From: Arthrobacter sp. ERGS1:01
GTDB taxonomy: Bacteria; Actinomycetota; Actinomycetes; Actinomycetales; Micrococcaceae
Direction of reading: 5' to 3'
DNA length: 64,000 nucleotides
NCBI RefSeq assembly: GCF_001281315.1
Contig: NZ_CP012479.1
Location: forward strand, 2,852,001-2,916,000
Shown here: in pieces, positions 9,432 to 18,406 of the stretch
Position numbering within the stretch: the stretch's first letter is position 1
Layout: the number at the start of each line of letters is the position of its first letter
Notes under the pieces: generated by a model
The model's database searches: none
What the model was told of the DNA's origin: nothing
Seen by the model: the letters and a program-made list of their open reading frames with translations, nothing else
Position numbers and translations under genes: made by a program

Positions 9432-10165
9432 GCCAGTTTGAATCGGGTTCGCTGACCGCCAAGGGCGTCCACCTGTCCTTTGGCTCGAACCATGTGCTGC
9501 GCGGCATCGACCTGCACGTGCCCCAGGGCACCACGGCGTCCGTGATCGGCCCGTCCGGCTCGGGCAAGTCCACGTTGTTGCGCGTCATGAACCGGCTCAT
9601 TGAACCGGATGCGGGCGACATCCTGCTCGACGGGCGCTCTGTCCTGAAGGACAGCCCGGACGAGCTCCGCCGCCGTATTGGCATGGTTTTCCAGCAGTTC
9701 AACCTGTTCCCGCACAAGACCGTCGGCGAGAACGTGGCGTTTGCCCTTCGCCGGCTGCGCAAGCTGCCCAAGGAGCAGGCGTGGGAGAAGGCCATGGAGC
9801 AGCTGGACCTGGTGGGCCTGAAGCACAAGGCCGATGTCCGGCCCGGAAACCTTTCCGGCGGGCAGCAGCAGCGTGTGGCGATCGCCCGGGCCCTGGCCAT
9901 GGAGCCGGAGGTCATGTTCTTTGACGAGGCCACCAGCGCCCTGGACCCGGAGCTCGTCAAGGGCGTCCTCGCGCTCATGACCGATCTGGCCAAGGGCGGC
10001 ATGACCATGGTGGTCGTGACCCACGAGATGGGCTTCTCCCGCAACGTCTCGGACACCGTGACGTTCATGGATGCCGGCGTCGTGGTGGAGACCGGGCCGC
10101 CGGATGAGCTGTTCTCGGCCCCGAAGACCGACCGGCTGAAGAACTTCCTCTCGGACGTCCTCTAA
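9428..10165 (+). CDS. Amino-acid ABC transporter ATP-binding protein (GlnQ-like)
   Basis: A protein of 245 residues with all ABC ATPase motifs: Walker [10 protein letters not shown] at 41-49, the Q-loop in [12 protein letters not shown] near 85-96, signature LSGGQQQR at 142-149, Walker B with FFDEATS at 164-170 and the switch His in VTHEMG. It energises the permease encoded just upstream, whose stop overlaps this start. FNLFPH followed by a polar amino-acid-type signature places it in the PAAT family. It is the last gene of the operon; a long imperfect inverted repeat follows. Confidence 0.95.
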   Translation: MSQFESGSLTAKGVHLSFGSNHVLRGIDLHVPQGTTASVIGPSGSGKSTLLRVMNRLIEPDAGDILLDGRSVLKDSPDELRRRIGMVFQQFNLFPHKTVGENVAFALRRLRKLPKEQAWEKAMEQLDLVGLKHKADVRPGNLSGGQQQRVAIARALAMEPEVMFFDEATSALDPELVKGVLALMTDLAKGGMTMVVVTHEMGFSRNVSDTVTFMDAGVVVETGPPDELFSAPKTDRLKNFLSDVL

Positions 10166-10175
10166 CCGTTTTCAT

Positions 10176-10242
10176 CTGTGTTGCACTTGTTGGACCGGAA
10201 TGCGCTTCCCGAGCGTGATTTTGTCCAATAGGTGCAACACAG
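10176..10242. terminator. Long inverted repeat between convergent genes
   Basis: The arms at 10176-10194 and 10224-10242 match at 17 of 19 positions, including a perfect outer 11-mer CTGTGTTGCAC / GTGCAACACAG, with a 29-base loop. It is followed on the plus strand by TTTTGTTTT. It lies between the convergent ABC ATPase and MOSC genes, so a bidirectional terminator is the simplest reading. The large loop is unusual for a terminator, and a mobile palindromic repeat is the alternative. Confidence 0.6.
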
Positions 10243-10249
10243 TTTTGTT

Positions 10250-10798
10250 TTAAACCCGTTCGAGCGCCTCGTGCGGTTCTTCGGGAAGTTCGACGGCGAT
10301 GCGGTCACCCGGGTGCACGGTGCCGCCCCGGTGGACGACCCCCATGATGCCCGCCCGCCGCACCAGGGTGCCGGCGTCGTCGTAGCCCACGAGTTCCTTG
10401 AGTAGCCCGCGCTGGTAATCGTCGATCTGGCTGCAGGGATTGCGCAGCCCTGTCACCTCCACCACGGCCGTCTCCCCCAGGTGGAGGCGGGTGCCGCGGG
10501 GCAGCGCCAACAGCTCGAGGCCGACGGTGGTGACATTCTCGCCCAGGGCCCCGGGAGCCACCGCAAACCCCTTGGGTGCCAGCTCTTCGAAGAGCTCCTG
10601 GTGGATCAGGTGGACCTGGCGCAGGTTGGGTTGGGTGGGGTCGACCCGGACCCTGGAACGGTGTTGCACGGTGGTCCCGTAGTGGGCGTCGCCCGCCACA
10701 CCGTGCCCGGCCACCAGTTCAAGGAAGTCGACGGATTGTTTACTGAAGCGGTGCCCGTCGTCGGCATGCACGGCCGCTATCTGCGCAGTTTCGTTCAC
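10250..10798 (-). CDS. MOSC domain-containing protein
   Basis: A protein of 182 residues matching the MOSC fold of molybdenum cofactor sulfurase C-terminal domains. It contains GENVTTVGLELLALPRG, LHLGETAVVEVTGLRNPC and a Cys in NPCSQID at the family's conserved position. Such proteins are predicted to bind sulfur or molybdenum cofactor; stand-alone members such as YiiM reduce N-hydroxylated compounds, but nothing here fixes the substrate. No neighbouring molybdenum gene supports a pathway. It ends 8 bases from the inverted repeat at 10176-10242. Confidence 0.82.
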   Translation of the reverse strand: MNETAQIAAVHADDGHRFSKQSVDFLELVAGHGVAGDAHYGTTVQHRSRVRVDPTQPNLRQVHLIHQELFEELAPKGFAVAPGALGENVTTVGLELLALPRGTRLHLGETAVVEVTGLRNPCSQIDDYQRGLLKELVGYDDAGTLVRRAGIMGVVHRGGTVHPGDRIAVELPEEPHEALERV

Positions 10799-10853
10799 GC
10801 GGCCAGTCTATGCCTGGCCGCGGCATGCCACCGGGAACCGTCGGTACTGCCCG

Positions 10854-12038
10854 TTAGAGCTCGTATTTGGCTTCCAACACCTTCAGTGCCGCGGCATTGA
10901 TCTTGGCCATGAAGCTTGGCCGGGCCTGGGCCAGCGCGATCAGGGAGTAGTACATGGTGGGGATGTCGCGTTCGTTGCCGCACAGCAGCATGGTCCCGCC
11001 AACGTTGAAGAAGTCATTGGCGCGCACGCCCAGGCTCCACGGCTGGAGTTGGGCGGCGTTGCACAGATCGTCGGAGATGATGATCCCGGAGAAATGGTCC
11101 GTGGTGCGCAGCAGGTTCTGCATGATGATCTGGGACTGCGGGCCAATGTGGGTCGGGTCGATCTTTGAGTAGTAGGCACTGGAGACCATCACGAAGTGAA
11201 TCCCGCCATTGATGGCCGTCTTGAACGGCAGGAGGTTCGGATCGTTGCTGGTGGTCTGGGTGTCGCGGACATTGGCGGTGGTGTCGGTGTTGCCGGTGAC
11301 CCGCCCCAGCCCCGGGAAGTGCTTCGCCGTGGGGGCGATCCCCGCCTGTTTGAGGCCCGTCGCAAACGCGTTCCCCTCGGCCGACACCTGTGCCGGCGTG
11401 TACCCGTATTCGCGCTCGAAGTAGCCGATGGGTGCGTTGAAGGGTGCGAAGGACTGCGTCACGGTGTCAAGGACCGGGGCAAGGTCCACGTTGATTCCGG
11501 CCGCGCGCAGCTGGTTGCCCCACGCCCTCGCATCAGCGGTCAGGGTGGACGGCGCGATGGTGCCCTGGGCCAGACCCGTGGGAATCGAGGAGAATCCGGG
11601 GCCGTTGAGCACCTGGACGTAGCCGCCCTCCTGGTCCGTGGCGACAAAAAGCTTGGTCAACGACGTCGTGGAGGCCGTGATGGTGCTGGTCATTTGTCTG
11701 ACGACGGCGGCCGTCGCGGCAACCCCGTTATAGGACCGGCCGGCCAGGTAGACATTGCCGACGTGATATCTGGTCAGGTCGCTCATGGTGTTGATGCTGG
11801 CACCCGTGGCGGCGGCATCGACCATGAACAGCTGGCCCACTTTTTGCTCCAGGGACATCAGCGCCAGGTGTTGGGCCGGCGTCAGGGACGCCGCCTTTGC
11901 CGCCGTGGCCGGTGCGACGGCGGCCGGCACCGCCTGGACCGGCGCGGCACCTAGGAAGGGTGCCGCCGCCAGGAACGCGGCAACAAGGGCAAGGGACTTG
12001 AAGGAACGGTGTCTGAGTGGATGACGCATCGCGCACAC
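10854..12038 (-). CDS. Secreted glycoside hydrolase family 3 (NagZ-like)
   Basis: A protein of 394 residues. The N-terminus has an Arg-rich start, a hydrophobic core and an AxA-type cleavage region near PVQA, so it is probably exported. The catalytic part resembles beta-N-acetylhexosaminidase: LFVATDQEGGYVQ, then KHFPGLGRVTGNTDT (the conserved KHFPG loop), and IIISDDLC with the Asp expected as nucleophile. Only the N-terminal GH3 barrel is present. Extracellular trimming of peptidoglycan or GlcNAc-containing sugars is likely from family knowledge. An ATG at 12029 is an equally plausible start. No operon partner is visible. Confidence 0.87.
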   Translation of the reverse strand: MCAMRHPLRHRSFKSLALVAAFLAAAPFLGAAPVQAVPAAVAPATAAKAASLTPAQHLALMSLEQKVGQLFMVDAAATGASINTMSDLTRYHVGNVYLAGRSYNGVAATAAVVRQMTSTITASTTSLTKLFVATDQEGGYVQVLNGPGFSSIPTGLAQGTIAPSTLTADARAWGNQLRAAGINVDLAPVLDTVTQSFAPFNAPIGYFEREYGYTPAQVSAEGNAFATGLKQAGIAPTAKHFPGLGRVTGNTDTTANVRDTQTTSNDPNLLPFKTAINGGIHFVMVSSAYYSKIDPTHIGPQSQIIMQNLLRTTDHFSGIIISDDLCNAAQLQPWSLGVRANDFFNVGGTMLLCGNERDIPTMYYSLIALAQARPSFMAKINAAALKVLEAKYEL

Positions 12039-12129
12039 GGCTTAGGTAGCAGGACTGTGGTAGCGCAAATTCTACGCCGCACGGGCCGCACCGGCACCCA
12101 ACCCGGCACGTGTCCGCCACGCCGTTGGC

Positions 12130-12179
12130 TTGCCCGGCTCTTGCCGGTGTTTGTCGAAACACCGGCAAGAGCCGGGCAA
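12130..12179. terminator. Perfect 23-bp hairpin after hemL
   Basis: The arms at 12130-12152 and 12157-12179 are perfectly complementary over 23 bp around the four-base loop GTCG. The structure begins 12 bases past the hemL stop, in the direction of hemL transcription, and lies upstream of the GH3 gene on the same strand. No T-run follows on either strand. That is common for actinobacterial terminators, so termination of the heme operon is the preferred role. Confidence 0.75.
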
Positions 12180-12190
12180 TGCTCCCGGAA

Positions 12191-13498
12191 TTAGGCGGTC
12201 GCGGCCGCGGCGGCCTTCGCGGCACCCGGCAGGGCGTCGAAGATCCGGTTCATGGCGGCGTCGTCGTGCGCGGCGGACAGGAACCAGGCCTCGAACACGC
12301 TCGGGGGCAGGTACACGCCGGAGTCCAGCATGGAGTGGAAGAACGGCGCGTAGCGGAACACGTCCTGGGCCTGGGCGTCGTCGTAGTTGTGCACGCCGTT
12401 GGCGGAGGTGCCGAACGCCACGGAGAACAGGTTTCCGGCGCGCTGGATGGAGTGGTCCACGCCCTCGGCGGCCAGGGCCCCGGACAGCGCGGCGGACAGT
12501 TCCAGCGAGCGGGCATCCACCGTGGCGTAGACCTCGGCCGTGGCGGCGGTCAGCGTGGCAACGCCGGCGGCCATGGCCACGGGGTTACCGGACAACGTGC
12601 CGGCCTGGTAGACCGGGCCCAGGGGCGCCAGGTAGTCCATGACGTCGGCGCGGCCGCCCAGGGCCGCCGTCGGGAGCCCTCCGCCAATGACCTTCCCGAA
12701 CGTGAACAGGTCCGGCGTCCAACCCTCGTTCTGGCCAGTCAGGCCCCAGAAGCCGGCCGGGCCCGTGCGGAAGCCGGTCAGGACCTCGTCCAGGATCAGC
12801 AGGGCGCCGTGGGCCGTGGTGATGCGGGACAGGCCGGCGTTGAAGCCCTCCCCCGGTGTCACGACGCCCATGTTGGCGGGAGCGGCCTCGGTGATGACGG
12901 CGGCGATCCGGTCCCCGTGTGCGGCGAACGCGGCTTCGACGGCGGCGAGGTCGTTGTACGGCAGCACCAGGGTTTCGGCGGCCGTGGCGGCGGTGACGCC
13001 GGCCGAGCCGGGCAGGGCCAGCGTGGCCAGGCCGGAGCCGGCGGCGGCCAGCAGGCCGTCTAGGTGGCCGTGGTAGCAGCCGGCAAACTTCACGATCAGG
13101 TCCCGGCCGGTGAAGCCGCGGGCCAGCCGGACGGCCGTCATGGTGGCCTCGGTGCCGGTGGAGACCATGCGCAGGCGCTCCACTCCGGACACCCGGCCCA
13201 TGACCAGGGCGGCGAGATCGCCTTCCGCCGGGGTGGAGGCGCCAAAGCTCAGGCCGTGGTCGACGGCGGCGTGCACGGCGGCCAGCACGTCGGGGTGTGC
13301 GTGGCCCAGCAGGGCCGGACCCCAGGAGCAGACCAGGTCCACGTAGTCGCGGCCGTCGGCGTCGCTCAGGTAGGCGCCCTTGGCGTTGACCATGAAGCGG
13401 GGGGTGCCGCCCACGGAGCCGAACGCGCGCACGGGCGAGTTCACCCCGCCGGGCATGAGGGTCTTGGCGCGGTCAAACAGTTCCTGCGAGCTGGTCAT
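12191..13498 (-). CDS. hemL: Glutamate-1-semialdehyde 2,1-aminomutase
   Basis: A PLP enzyme of 435 residues that converts glutamate-1-semialdehyde to 5-aminolevulinate, the second step of the C5 heme route begun by HemA. It shows [13 protein letters not shown] at the N-terminus, the PLP Lys in [11 protein letters not shown], and the family motif [17 protein letters not shown] substrate region. The start at 13498 is chosen over 13525 because AAAGGA precedes it at a suitable distance and the protein then begins MTSSQELF as in homologues. It is the last gene of the heme operon, 41 bases after hemB, and is followed by a strong hairpin. Confidence 0.95.
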   Translation of the reverse strand: MTSSQELFDRAKTLMPGGVNSPVRAFGSVGGTPRFMVNAKGAYLSDADGRDYVDLVCSWGPALLGHAHPDVLAAVHAAVDHGLSFGASTPAEGDLAALVMGRVSGVERLRMVSTGTEATMTAVRLARGFTGRDLIVKFAGCYHGHLDGLLAAAGSGLATLALPGSAGVTAATAAETLVLPYNDLAAVEAAFAAHGDRIAAVITEAAPANMGVVTPGEGFNAGLSRITTAHGALLILDEVLTGFRTGPAGFWGLTGQNEGWTPDLFTFGKVIGGGLPTAALGGRADVMDYLAPLGPVYQAGTLSGNPVAMAAGVATLTAATAEVYATVDARSLELSAALSGALAAEGVDHSIQRAGNLFSVAFGTSANGVHNYDDAQAQDVFRYAPFFHSMLDSGVYLPPSVFEAWFLSAAHDDAAMNRIFDALPGAAKAAAAATA

Positions 13499-13539
13499 GA
13501 AGGGTCCTTTGGTCAAACGGGTCAAGAAGGGATGAGAGG

Positions 13540-14519
13540 CTAGTTGCTGCGGAGCCAGCCGGCGAGTTCGGCCGCCCAGTAGGTGAGGATCATGGTGGCG
13601 CCGGCCCGCTTGATGCTGAGCACGGACTCCTCGATGGCGGCGCGCCGGTTGATCCAGCCGTTTGCGGCGGCGGCCTCAATCATGGCGTATTCGCCGGAGA
13701 TTTGGTAGGCGGCCACGGGGACCGGGCTCATGGCGGCGACGTCGGCCAGGACGTCCAGGTAGCTCATGGCGGGTTTGACCATGACGATGTCGGCGCCTTC
13801 GGCCAGGTCCAGTTCCACCTCGCGCAGGGCCTCGCGGCGGTTGCCCGGGTCCATCTGGTAGCTGCGGCGGTCGCCGTCGAGCTGGGAATCGACGGCCTCG
13901 CGGAACGGGCCGTAGAACGCGGAGGCGTACTTGGCCGCATAGGCCAGCACGGAGACGTCGGCGAAGCCGGCGGCGTCCAGGGCCTCCCGAATCACGGCGA
14001 CCTGGCCGTCCATCATGCCGGACGGGGCCACCACGTGGGCGCCGGCGGACGCCTGGGCCACGGCCATCTTGGCGTAGATGGCCAGCGTGGCGTCGTTGTC
14101 CACGGTGCCGTTGGCGTCCAGGACGCCGCAGTGGCCGTGGTCGGTGAATTCGTCCAGGCAGAGATCGCTCATGACGACGAGGTCGTCGCCGACGGCGGCC
14201 CGAACGTCCCGAATCGCCTTGTTCAGGACGCCCTCGGGGTCAAGGGAGGCGCTGCCGGCGGCGTCGCGGACGGCCGGGATGCCGAAGATCATGATGCCGC
14301 CCAGGCCCAGCTCCACGGCCTCGCGGGCCGCCTCGATGAGTGAGGCGGAGGTGTGCTGGACCACGCCGGGCATGGACGTGATGGGCTTGGGCTCGCTGAG
14401 GTCCTCCCGGATGAAAACGGGCAGGATCAGCTCCGCCGGGGCCAGCCGGTATTCGCTGACAAGCCGGCGCATGGCGGTGGTGGTGCGCAGCCTGCGGGGG
14501 CGGTGCTGGGGAAGCTCAC
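13540..14519 (-). pseudogene. hemB: Delta-aminolevulinic acid dehydratase with apparent -1 frameshift near the start
   Basis: Porphobilinogen synthase, which condenses two 5-aminolevulinates. The intact frame runs from an ATG at 14472 ([20 protein letters not shown], 310 residues) and carries both active lysines ([11 protein letters not shown] and [10 protein letters not shown]). The metal loop is [12 protein letters not shown]. The expected N-terminal arm [15 protein letters not shown] is encoded upstream, but reaching it from the good start (GTG at 14519, AGGAG at 14528-14532) needs one extra base in the G-run at 14508-14511. No start codon exists in the frame of the arm. Either a base is missing from the sequence or the gene uses the shorter ATG start. 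The enzyme core is intact, so loss of function is not certain. Confidence 0.85.
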
Positions 14520-14535
14520 GTGGGTATCTCCTGTA

Positions 14536-15456
14536 CTACGGGGTGTGTAAATCGGTGCGGGCGGCGGCCAGGGCGGCCACGATGCCCGCCGGCGTGGGCG
14601 TGGCGGCCGTTGCGGCGACGCGCAGGCCAAGATGAAGGGCGGCATCCCGTGTGGGTTGCCCGATCGCAACCACCAGCGCCGTCTCCGGCAGCGGCGCCAT
14701 GGTGTGGGCCACCCTGGCGGCCGCACTCGGCGAGGCAAGCACGACGGCGTTGATCCGGCCCGCCTGTGCCTCCCGGGCCGCCTCGGCCGGGGAGAGCTGC
14801 GGGTAGCCGTTGCCGGGGGCGGCCAGACGCGAGTTGGCCAGCACGGAGGTCAGCCGCCTGGCTGGTTCCGCCGGGTAGTCGACGGTTGTATAGGCCGTGA
14901 CCGCTTCCGGAGCCCAGCCCTTGGCTGCCAATCCGCGGGCGATGGTGGGCTCGGCCAGGTTCGACTGCGGAAGCAGGACTGTGTTGCCGGCGCCGTCGGC
15001 GGGGTATTCGGGCCACAAGGCCACGAGCCCGGCGGCAGATTGCAGGTCCACGGGGGCAAGGTCGGCGTGCACTCCCTCGGCTGCCAGCACGGCCACCGAG
15101 GTGGGGCCGATCGTCGCCACCCGGGTCCCGGCCGGAATGAGCGCGGAAAGCGTGACGCCGGCCGTCTCACACCACTGTTTCATGGCGCGCACCGTGGTGA
15201 TGGAACTGACAACCAGCCACGCGTACTCCCCCGCGGCCAAGCGGCCAAGCGCCTCGCCGAGTTCCGGTCCGGTGGCCGTTTCGAAGTCGATGAGCGGCAC
15301 CAGCACCGGCTCAGCCCCGGCCGCGGCCAAGGCATCAGCCAAAGCCCCCGCCCGGTCGGGGCTGCGGGTCACTGCGACCCGCAGCCCGGCGAGCGATCCC
15401 TGGATCTCGACAGGCTCGATCACCGGGTCGGCCTTGCTGGCCCCGGTTGACGTCAT
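14536..15456 (-). CDS. hemD: Uroporphyrinogen-III synthase
   Basis: A protein of 306 residues, assigned to HemD from its position between hemC and hemB and from HemD-like segments: LRVAVTRSPDRAGALADALAAAGAEPVLVPLIDF near the N-terminus and AWLVVSSITTVRAM. It closes and flips ring D of hydroxymethylbilane to give uroporphyrinogen III. Sequence conservation in this family is low, so context carries much of the call. Its start at 15456 overlaps the hemC stop (ATGA), and the hemB start lies 16 bases past its stop, with the hemB ribosome-binding site in the gap. Confidence 0.9.
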   Translation of the reverse strand: MTSTGASKADPVIEPVEIQGSLAGLRVAVTRSPDRAGALADALAAAGAEPVLVPLIDFETATGPELGEALGRLAAGEYAWLVVSSITTVRAMKQWCETAGVTLSALIPAGTRVATIGPTSVAVLAAEGVHADLAPVDLQSAAGLVALWPEYPADGAGNTVLLPQSNLAEPTIARGLAAKGWAPEAVTAYTTVDYPAEPARRLTSVLANSRLAAPGNGYPQLSPAEAAREAQAGRINAVVLASPSAAARVAHTMAPLPETALVVAIGQPTRDAALHLGLRVAATAATPTPAGIVAALAAARTDLHTP

Positions 15457-16427
15457 TTTGCCGAGCCGGCCAGATCCGCCAGGTCCGCTGCGCCGCCGGC
15501 GAGGAGCCCCTCGGCCAGTTCGATGCCCAGGAGGGTGGCGCCGACGATGCTGAGCTCCTCGGTGACTTCCTTGAGGCGCAGGGAGCGGACGCCGTCGAGC
15601 GAGCAGACCACGGCTTCCAGGAACAAGCTGGAGCCATTGCGGAAAGCGAACGCCCCGACGGGCGCGCTGCAGCCAGCTTCCAGGCGGGCCAGCAGGGCCC
15701 GTTCGGCCGTGATGGCCAGTCGGGTGTCCTGGTCATCGAGTGCATTGAGCGCCTGGCCAAGGACGCTGGCCAATGAGGTGTCCTCGGTGCGGCATTCCAG
15801 CGCCAGGGCGCCCTGGCCGGGGGCCGGGAGCATAACGTCATTTTCGAGGAATTCGGTGACGGTGTCGATGCGGCCGATCCGGGTCAGGCCGGCGGCGGCC
15901 AGGACGACGGCGTCGAGGTCGGCGGTCTTGCCGGGCACAACGTCATCGGAGGCGTTGCCGGGCAGGCCTGGAACGCGGGCCAGGCGGGTGTCCACGTTGC
16001 CGCGAATGTCAACGATGGCCAGGTCCGGGCGGGCGGCGAGCAGCTGGGCCGCGCGGCGTGGCGAACCGGTTCCCACGGTGGCGCCCTGCGGCAGCTGGGC
16101 CAGTGTCAACCCGTCCCGGGCGCACAGGGCGTCACGGGAATCGCCGCGCATGGGCACGGCGGCCAGCGAGAGCCCCGGCACGGCGGCCGTGGGCAGGTCC
16201 TTGAGCGAGTGCACGGCCACGTCCACGCGTGAATCAAGCAAGGCGGTGCGCAGCTCGACGGCAAACACGCCGGTGCCGCCCATTTGGGACAGCGGGCCGG
16301 TCAGCACGTCGCCGTCGGTCTTGATGGTCACGAGCTCGGCGTCAAAGCCACCGATGGCGCTGAGTATCTCGGTAATTTGTTGGGTCTGGCTCAGGGCCAG
16401 CTTGCTTCCGCGGGTTCCAATTTTCAC
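15453..16427 (-). CDS. hemC: Porphobilinogen deaminase (hydroxymethylbilane synthase)
   Basis: A protein of 324 residues that polymerises four porphobilinogens. The N-terminus KIGTRGSKLALSQTQQI is typical, as are GTGSPRRAAQLLAARPDL and IRGNVDTRL. The cysteine that carries the dipyrromethane cofactor is in LEAGCSAPVGA. The GTG at 16427 is taken as start because it directly precedes KIGTRG and GAAGGG lies about 12 bases upstream; the frame extends further without similarity. It follows hemH by 28 bases and overlaps hemD. Confidence 0.94.
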   Translation of the reverse strand: MKIGTRGSKLALSQTQQITEILSAIGGFDAELVTIKTDGDVLTGPLSQMGGTGVFAVELRTALLDSRVDVAVHSLKDLPTAAVPGLSLAAVPMRGDSRDALCARDGLTLAQLPQGATVGTGSPRRAAQLLAARPDLAIVDIRGNVDTRLARVPGLPGNASDDVVPGKTADLDAVVLAAAGLTRIGRIDTVTEFLENDVMLPAPGQGALALECRTEDTSLASVLGQALNALDDQDTRLAITAERALLARLEAGCSAPVGAFAFRNGSSLFLEAVVCSLDGVRSLRLKEVTEELSIVGATLLGIELAEGLLAGGAADLADLAGSAK

Positions 16428-16455
16428 AGTGTGTATTATCCCTTCTCGCGGCGCG

Positions 16456-17625
16456 TTAGTGGCTATTCCCGGCACCGGCCGCGACAAGGCCCACGGTGCT
16501 GCCAACCTCGGCGATGACGGGCTTCTCGCCGCGGAAGTTGGCGCAGCAGCCGGGGTTGCAGACGTCGTACCACGGGCCCAGTTTGGTCATGGCGGGGCGC
16601 TCGGCGATGTTGTTCTCGATGGTGCGTTCGCAGATCATGTCCACGAGGCCGGCAACGAACTTTTGGTGCGTGCCCGGCGTGGGGGCCCGGTGGAATGCCA
16701 GGCCCAGTTCGGCGCAGGTCTCGGCGGCCTCGGTGTCCAAGTCCCAGAGCACCTCCATGTGGTCGCTGACAAAGCCCAACGGGACCACGACGACGCCCTT
16801 GGTGCCGGCCGCGGCAAGCTCGGCCAGGGCGTCGTTGATGTCCGGTTCCAGCCAGGGCACGTGTGGGGCGCCGGAGCGGGACTGGTAGACGAGCGACCAC
16901 TCCTGGTCAGGTTCCACGCGGGCCATGACGGCCTCGGCGGCGGCCAGGTGCTGGGCCACGTACGCGGAGTTTTCGGCAAACTCGCGGTCCTCGTCAACGG
17001 ACCGGCCGGACGCCTCGGCGTCGCGGGTGGGGATGGAGTGGGTCGCGAACATGACGTGCACCGGTGCCTCCGGCGTGCCGGCGGCGGCCAGCTCGGCCTT
17101 GACCTTGGCCAGGGACGCCGCGGTGCCCTCGATGAACGGTTCCACGAAGCCGGGGTGGTCGAAGTACTGGCGCACCTTGTCCACCGCGAGCAGGCCGTCC
17201 AGGCCCGTCTCGGTCAGTGCCATGCCGATGTCCTCGCGGTACTGGCGGCAGCTGGAGTAGGACGAGTAGGCGCTGGTGGTGACCATGAGCAGGCGGCGGT
17301 GGCCGGCGTCGTAGGCGTCCTGCAAAACGGCGGGGATGTAGGGGTCCCAGTTGCGGTTGCCCCACAGCACGGGCAGCTCGATGCCACGGGCGGCCAGCTC
17401 GGCCTCCAGCGCGGCCTTGAGCGCACGGTTTTGGGCGTTGATGGGGCTGATGCCGCCGTTTTTGCGGTAGTGGTGGCTGACCTCTTCGAGGCGCTCGTCC
17501 GGGATGCCGCGGCCGCGGGTCACGTTGCGCAGGAACGGGATGACGTCTTCCTGGCCTTCGGGGCCGCCAAAGGAGGCCAGCAGGATCGCGTCGTAGTGGG
17601 CAGGTGCGGAGACGGGGGCGGTCAT
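16456..17625 (-). CDS. hemH: Coproporphyrin III ferrochelatase with [2Fe-2S]-type cysteines
   Basis: A protein of 389 residues that inserts iron into coproporphyrin III in the actinobacterial pathway (CpfC). The catalytic His is about residue 196 in FATHSIPT. Cys126 in YSSCRQYRED and the C-terminal cluster VCNPGCCANF match the positions of [2Fe-2S] ligands described for actinobacterial ferrochelatases. The start at 17625 overlaps the hemQ stop (ATGA), so iron insertion and the following decarboxylation are translationally coupled. A longer upstream frame is rejected because it reads hemQ antiframe sequence. Confidence 0.95.
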   Translation of the reverse strand: MTAPVSAPAHYDAILLASFGGPEGQEDVIPFLRNVTRGRGIPDERLEEVSHHYRKNGGISPINAQNRALKAALEAELAARGIELPVLWGNRNWDPYIPAVLQDAYDAGHRRLLMVTTSAYSSYSSCRQYREDIGMALTETGLDGLLAVDKVRQYFDHPGFVEPFIEGTAASLAKVKAELAAAGTPEAPVHVMFATHSIPTRDAEASGRSVDEDREFAENSAYVAQHLAAAEAVMARVEPDQEWSLVYQSRSGAPHVPWLEPDINDALAELAAAGTKGVVVVPLGFVSDHMEVLWDLDTEAAETCAELGLAFHRAPTPGTHQKFVAGLVDMICERTIENNIAERPAMTKLGPWYDVCNPGCCANFRGEKPVIAEVGSTVGLVAAGAGNSH

Positions 17626-18332
17626 CGCAGGACCTCGGCTACCTCGGCTGCGCTGATGCGGCGGCCGGTGTAGAACGGCACTTCCTCGCGGACGTGCAGG
17701 CGGGCGTCGGAGTAGCGCAGGTGGCGCATCATGTCGACGAGGTCGGTGAGGTCGTCCGCTTCCAGGCCCAGCAGCCATTCCCAGTCACCGAGGGCAAAGG
17801 CGGAGACCGTGTTGGCCTGGACCTGCGGGAATTCCCGGCCCAGCATGCCATGTTCGCGGAGCATGCGGCTGCGGTCCTCGGCGGGCAGGATGTACCAGTC
17901 GTAGGAGCGCACGAACGGGTAGACGCAGACCCAGCCCTTGGGCTCGTTGGGACCCATGTAGCTGGGGGCGTGGCTCTTGGCGAATTCGGCTTCGCGGTGC
18001 ACGCCCATGGCGGACCAGGCGATTTCCGTGGCGGCGAACAAGTCCGTGCGGCGGATGTTGCGGACGGCCTGCTGGAGGCCCTCGGGGTTGGGGCCCACGA
18101 GCCAGATCATGACGTCGGCGTCGTTGCGCATGGCGGAGACGTCGTAGGCTCCGCGCAAGGTGATTTTCTCGTCGGCCAGCGAGGCAACCAGGGCCTCGAA
18201 GCCGGCGGCGGCGCCGTCGCCCGCGACGAATGTGCCGGTGCGCTTGAACACCGTCCACAGCGTAAAGGGCGTGGCAAGGGCGTCCGCCGGCTCGGAAGTT
18301 TTGGTGACAGATTCCGCGAAAGTGTGGCTCAT
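17622..18332 (-). CDS. hemQ: Coproheme decarboxylase (chlorite dismutase family)
   Basis: HemQ/ChdC of 236 residues, which oxidatively decarboxylates coproheme III to heme b with peroxide. The likely catalytic tyrosine is Y147 in SYDWYILPAEDRSRM, followed by the usual REHG segment. Its presence next to hemH and hemY shows that the organism uses the coproporphyrin-dependent branch rather than protoporphyrin. It begins 74 bases after hemY, a gap that contains a 15-base palindrome, so an internal promoter for hemQ-hemH-hemC-hemD-hemB-hemL is possible. Confidence 0.95.
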   Translation of the reverse strand: MSHTFAESVTKTSEPADALATPFTLWTVFKRTGTFVAGDGAAAGFEALVASLADEKITLRGAYDVSAMRNDADVMIWLVGPNPEGLQQAVRNIRRTDLFAATEIAWSAMGVHREAEFAKSHAPSYMGPNEPKGWVCVYPFVRSYDWYILPAEDRSRMLREHGMLGREFPQVQANTVSAFALGDWEWLLGLEADDLTDLVDMMRHLRYSDARLHVREEVPFYTGRRISAAEVAEVLR

Positions 18333-18379
18333 GCGTTCAAGTCTGCACCCATGGGCCCCGAAACCTAAAACCGAACTTC

Positions 18380-18394
18380 TCTACGTTACGTAGA
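18380..18394. promoter_or_regulatory. 15-base palindrome upstream of hemQ
   Basis: TCTACGT-T-ACGTAGA is a perfect 7-bp inverted repeat with a single central base, located 48 bases before the hemQ start in the only sizeable gap inside the heme operon. It is AT-richer than its surroundings. A repressor or heme/iron-responsive regulator site is inferred from position and symmetry; the regulator is not identified. Confidence 0.45.
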
Positions 18395-18406
18395 AAGTGA
18401 GGAAGG

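Noticed and set aside
15523..17673. A 716-codon plus-strand frame across hemC and hemH
   Set aside because: It crosses two well-matched genes on the other strand and has no family similarity.
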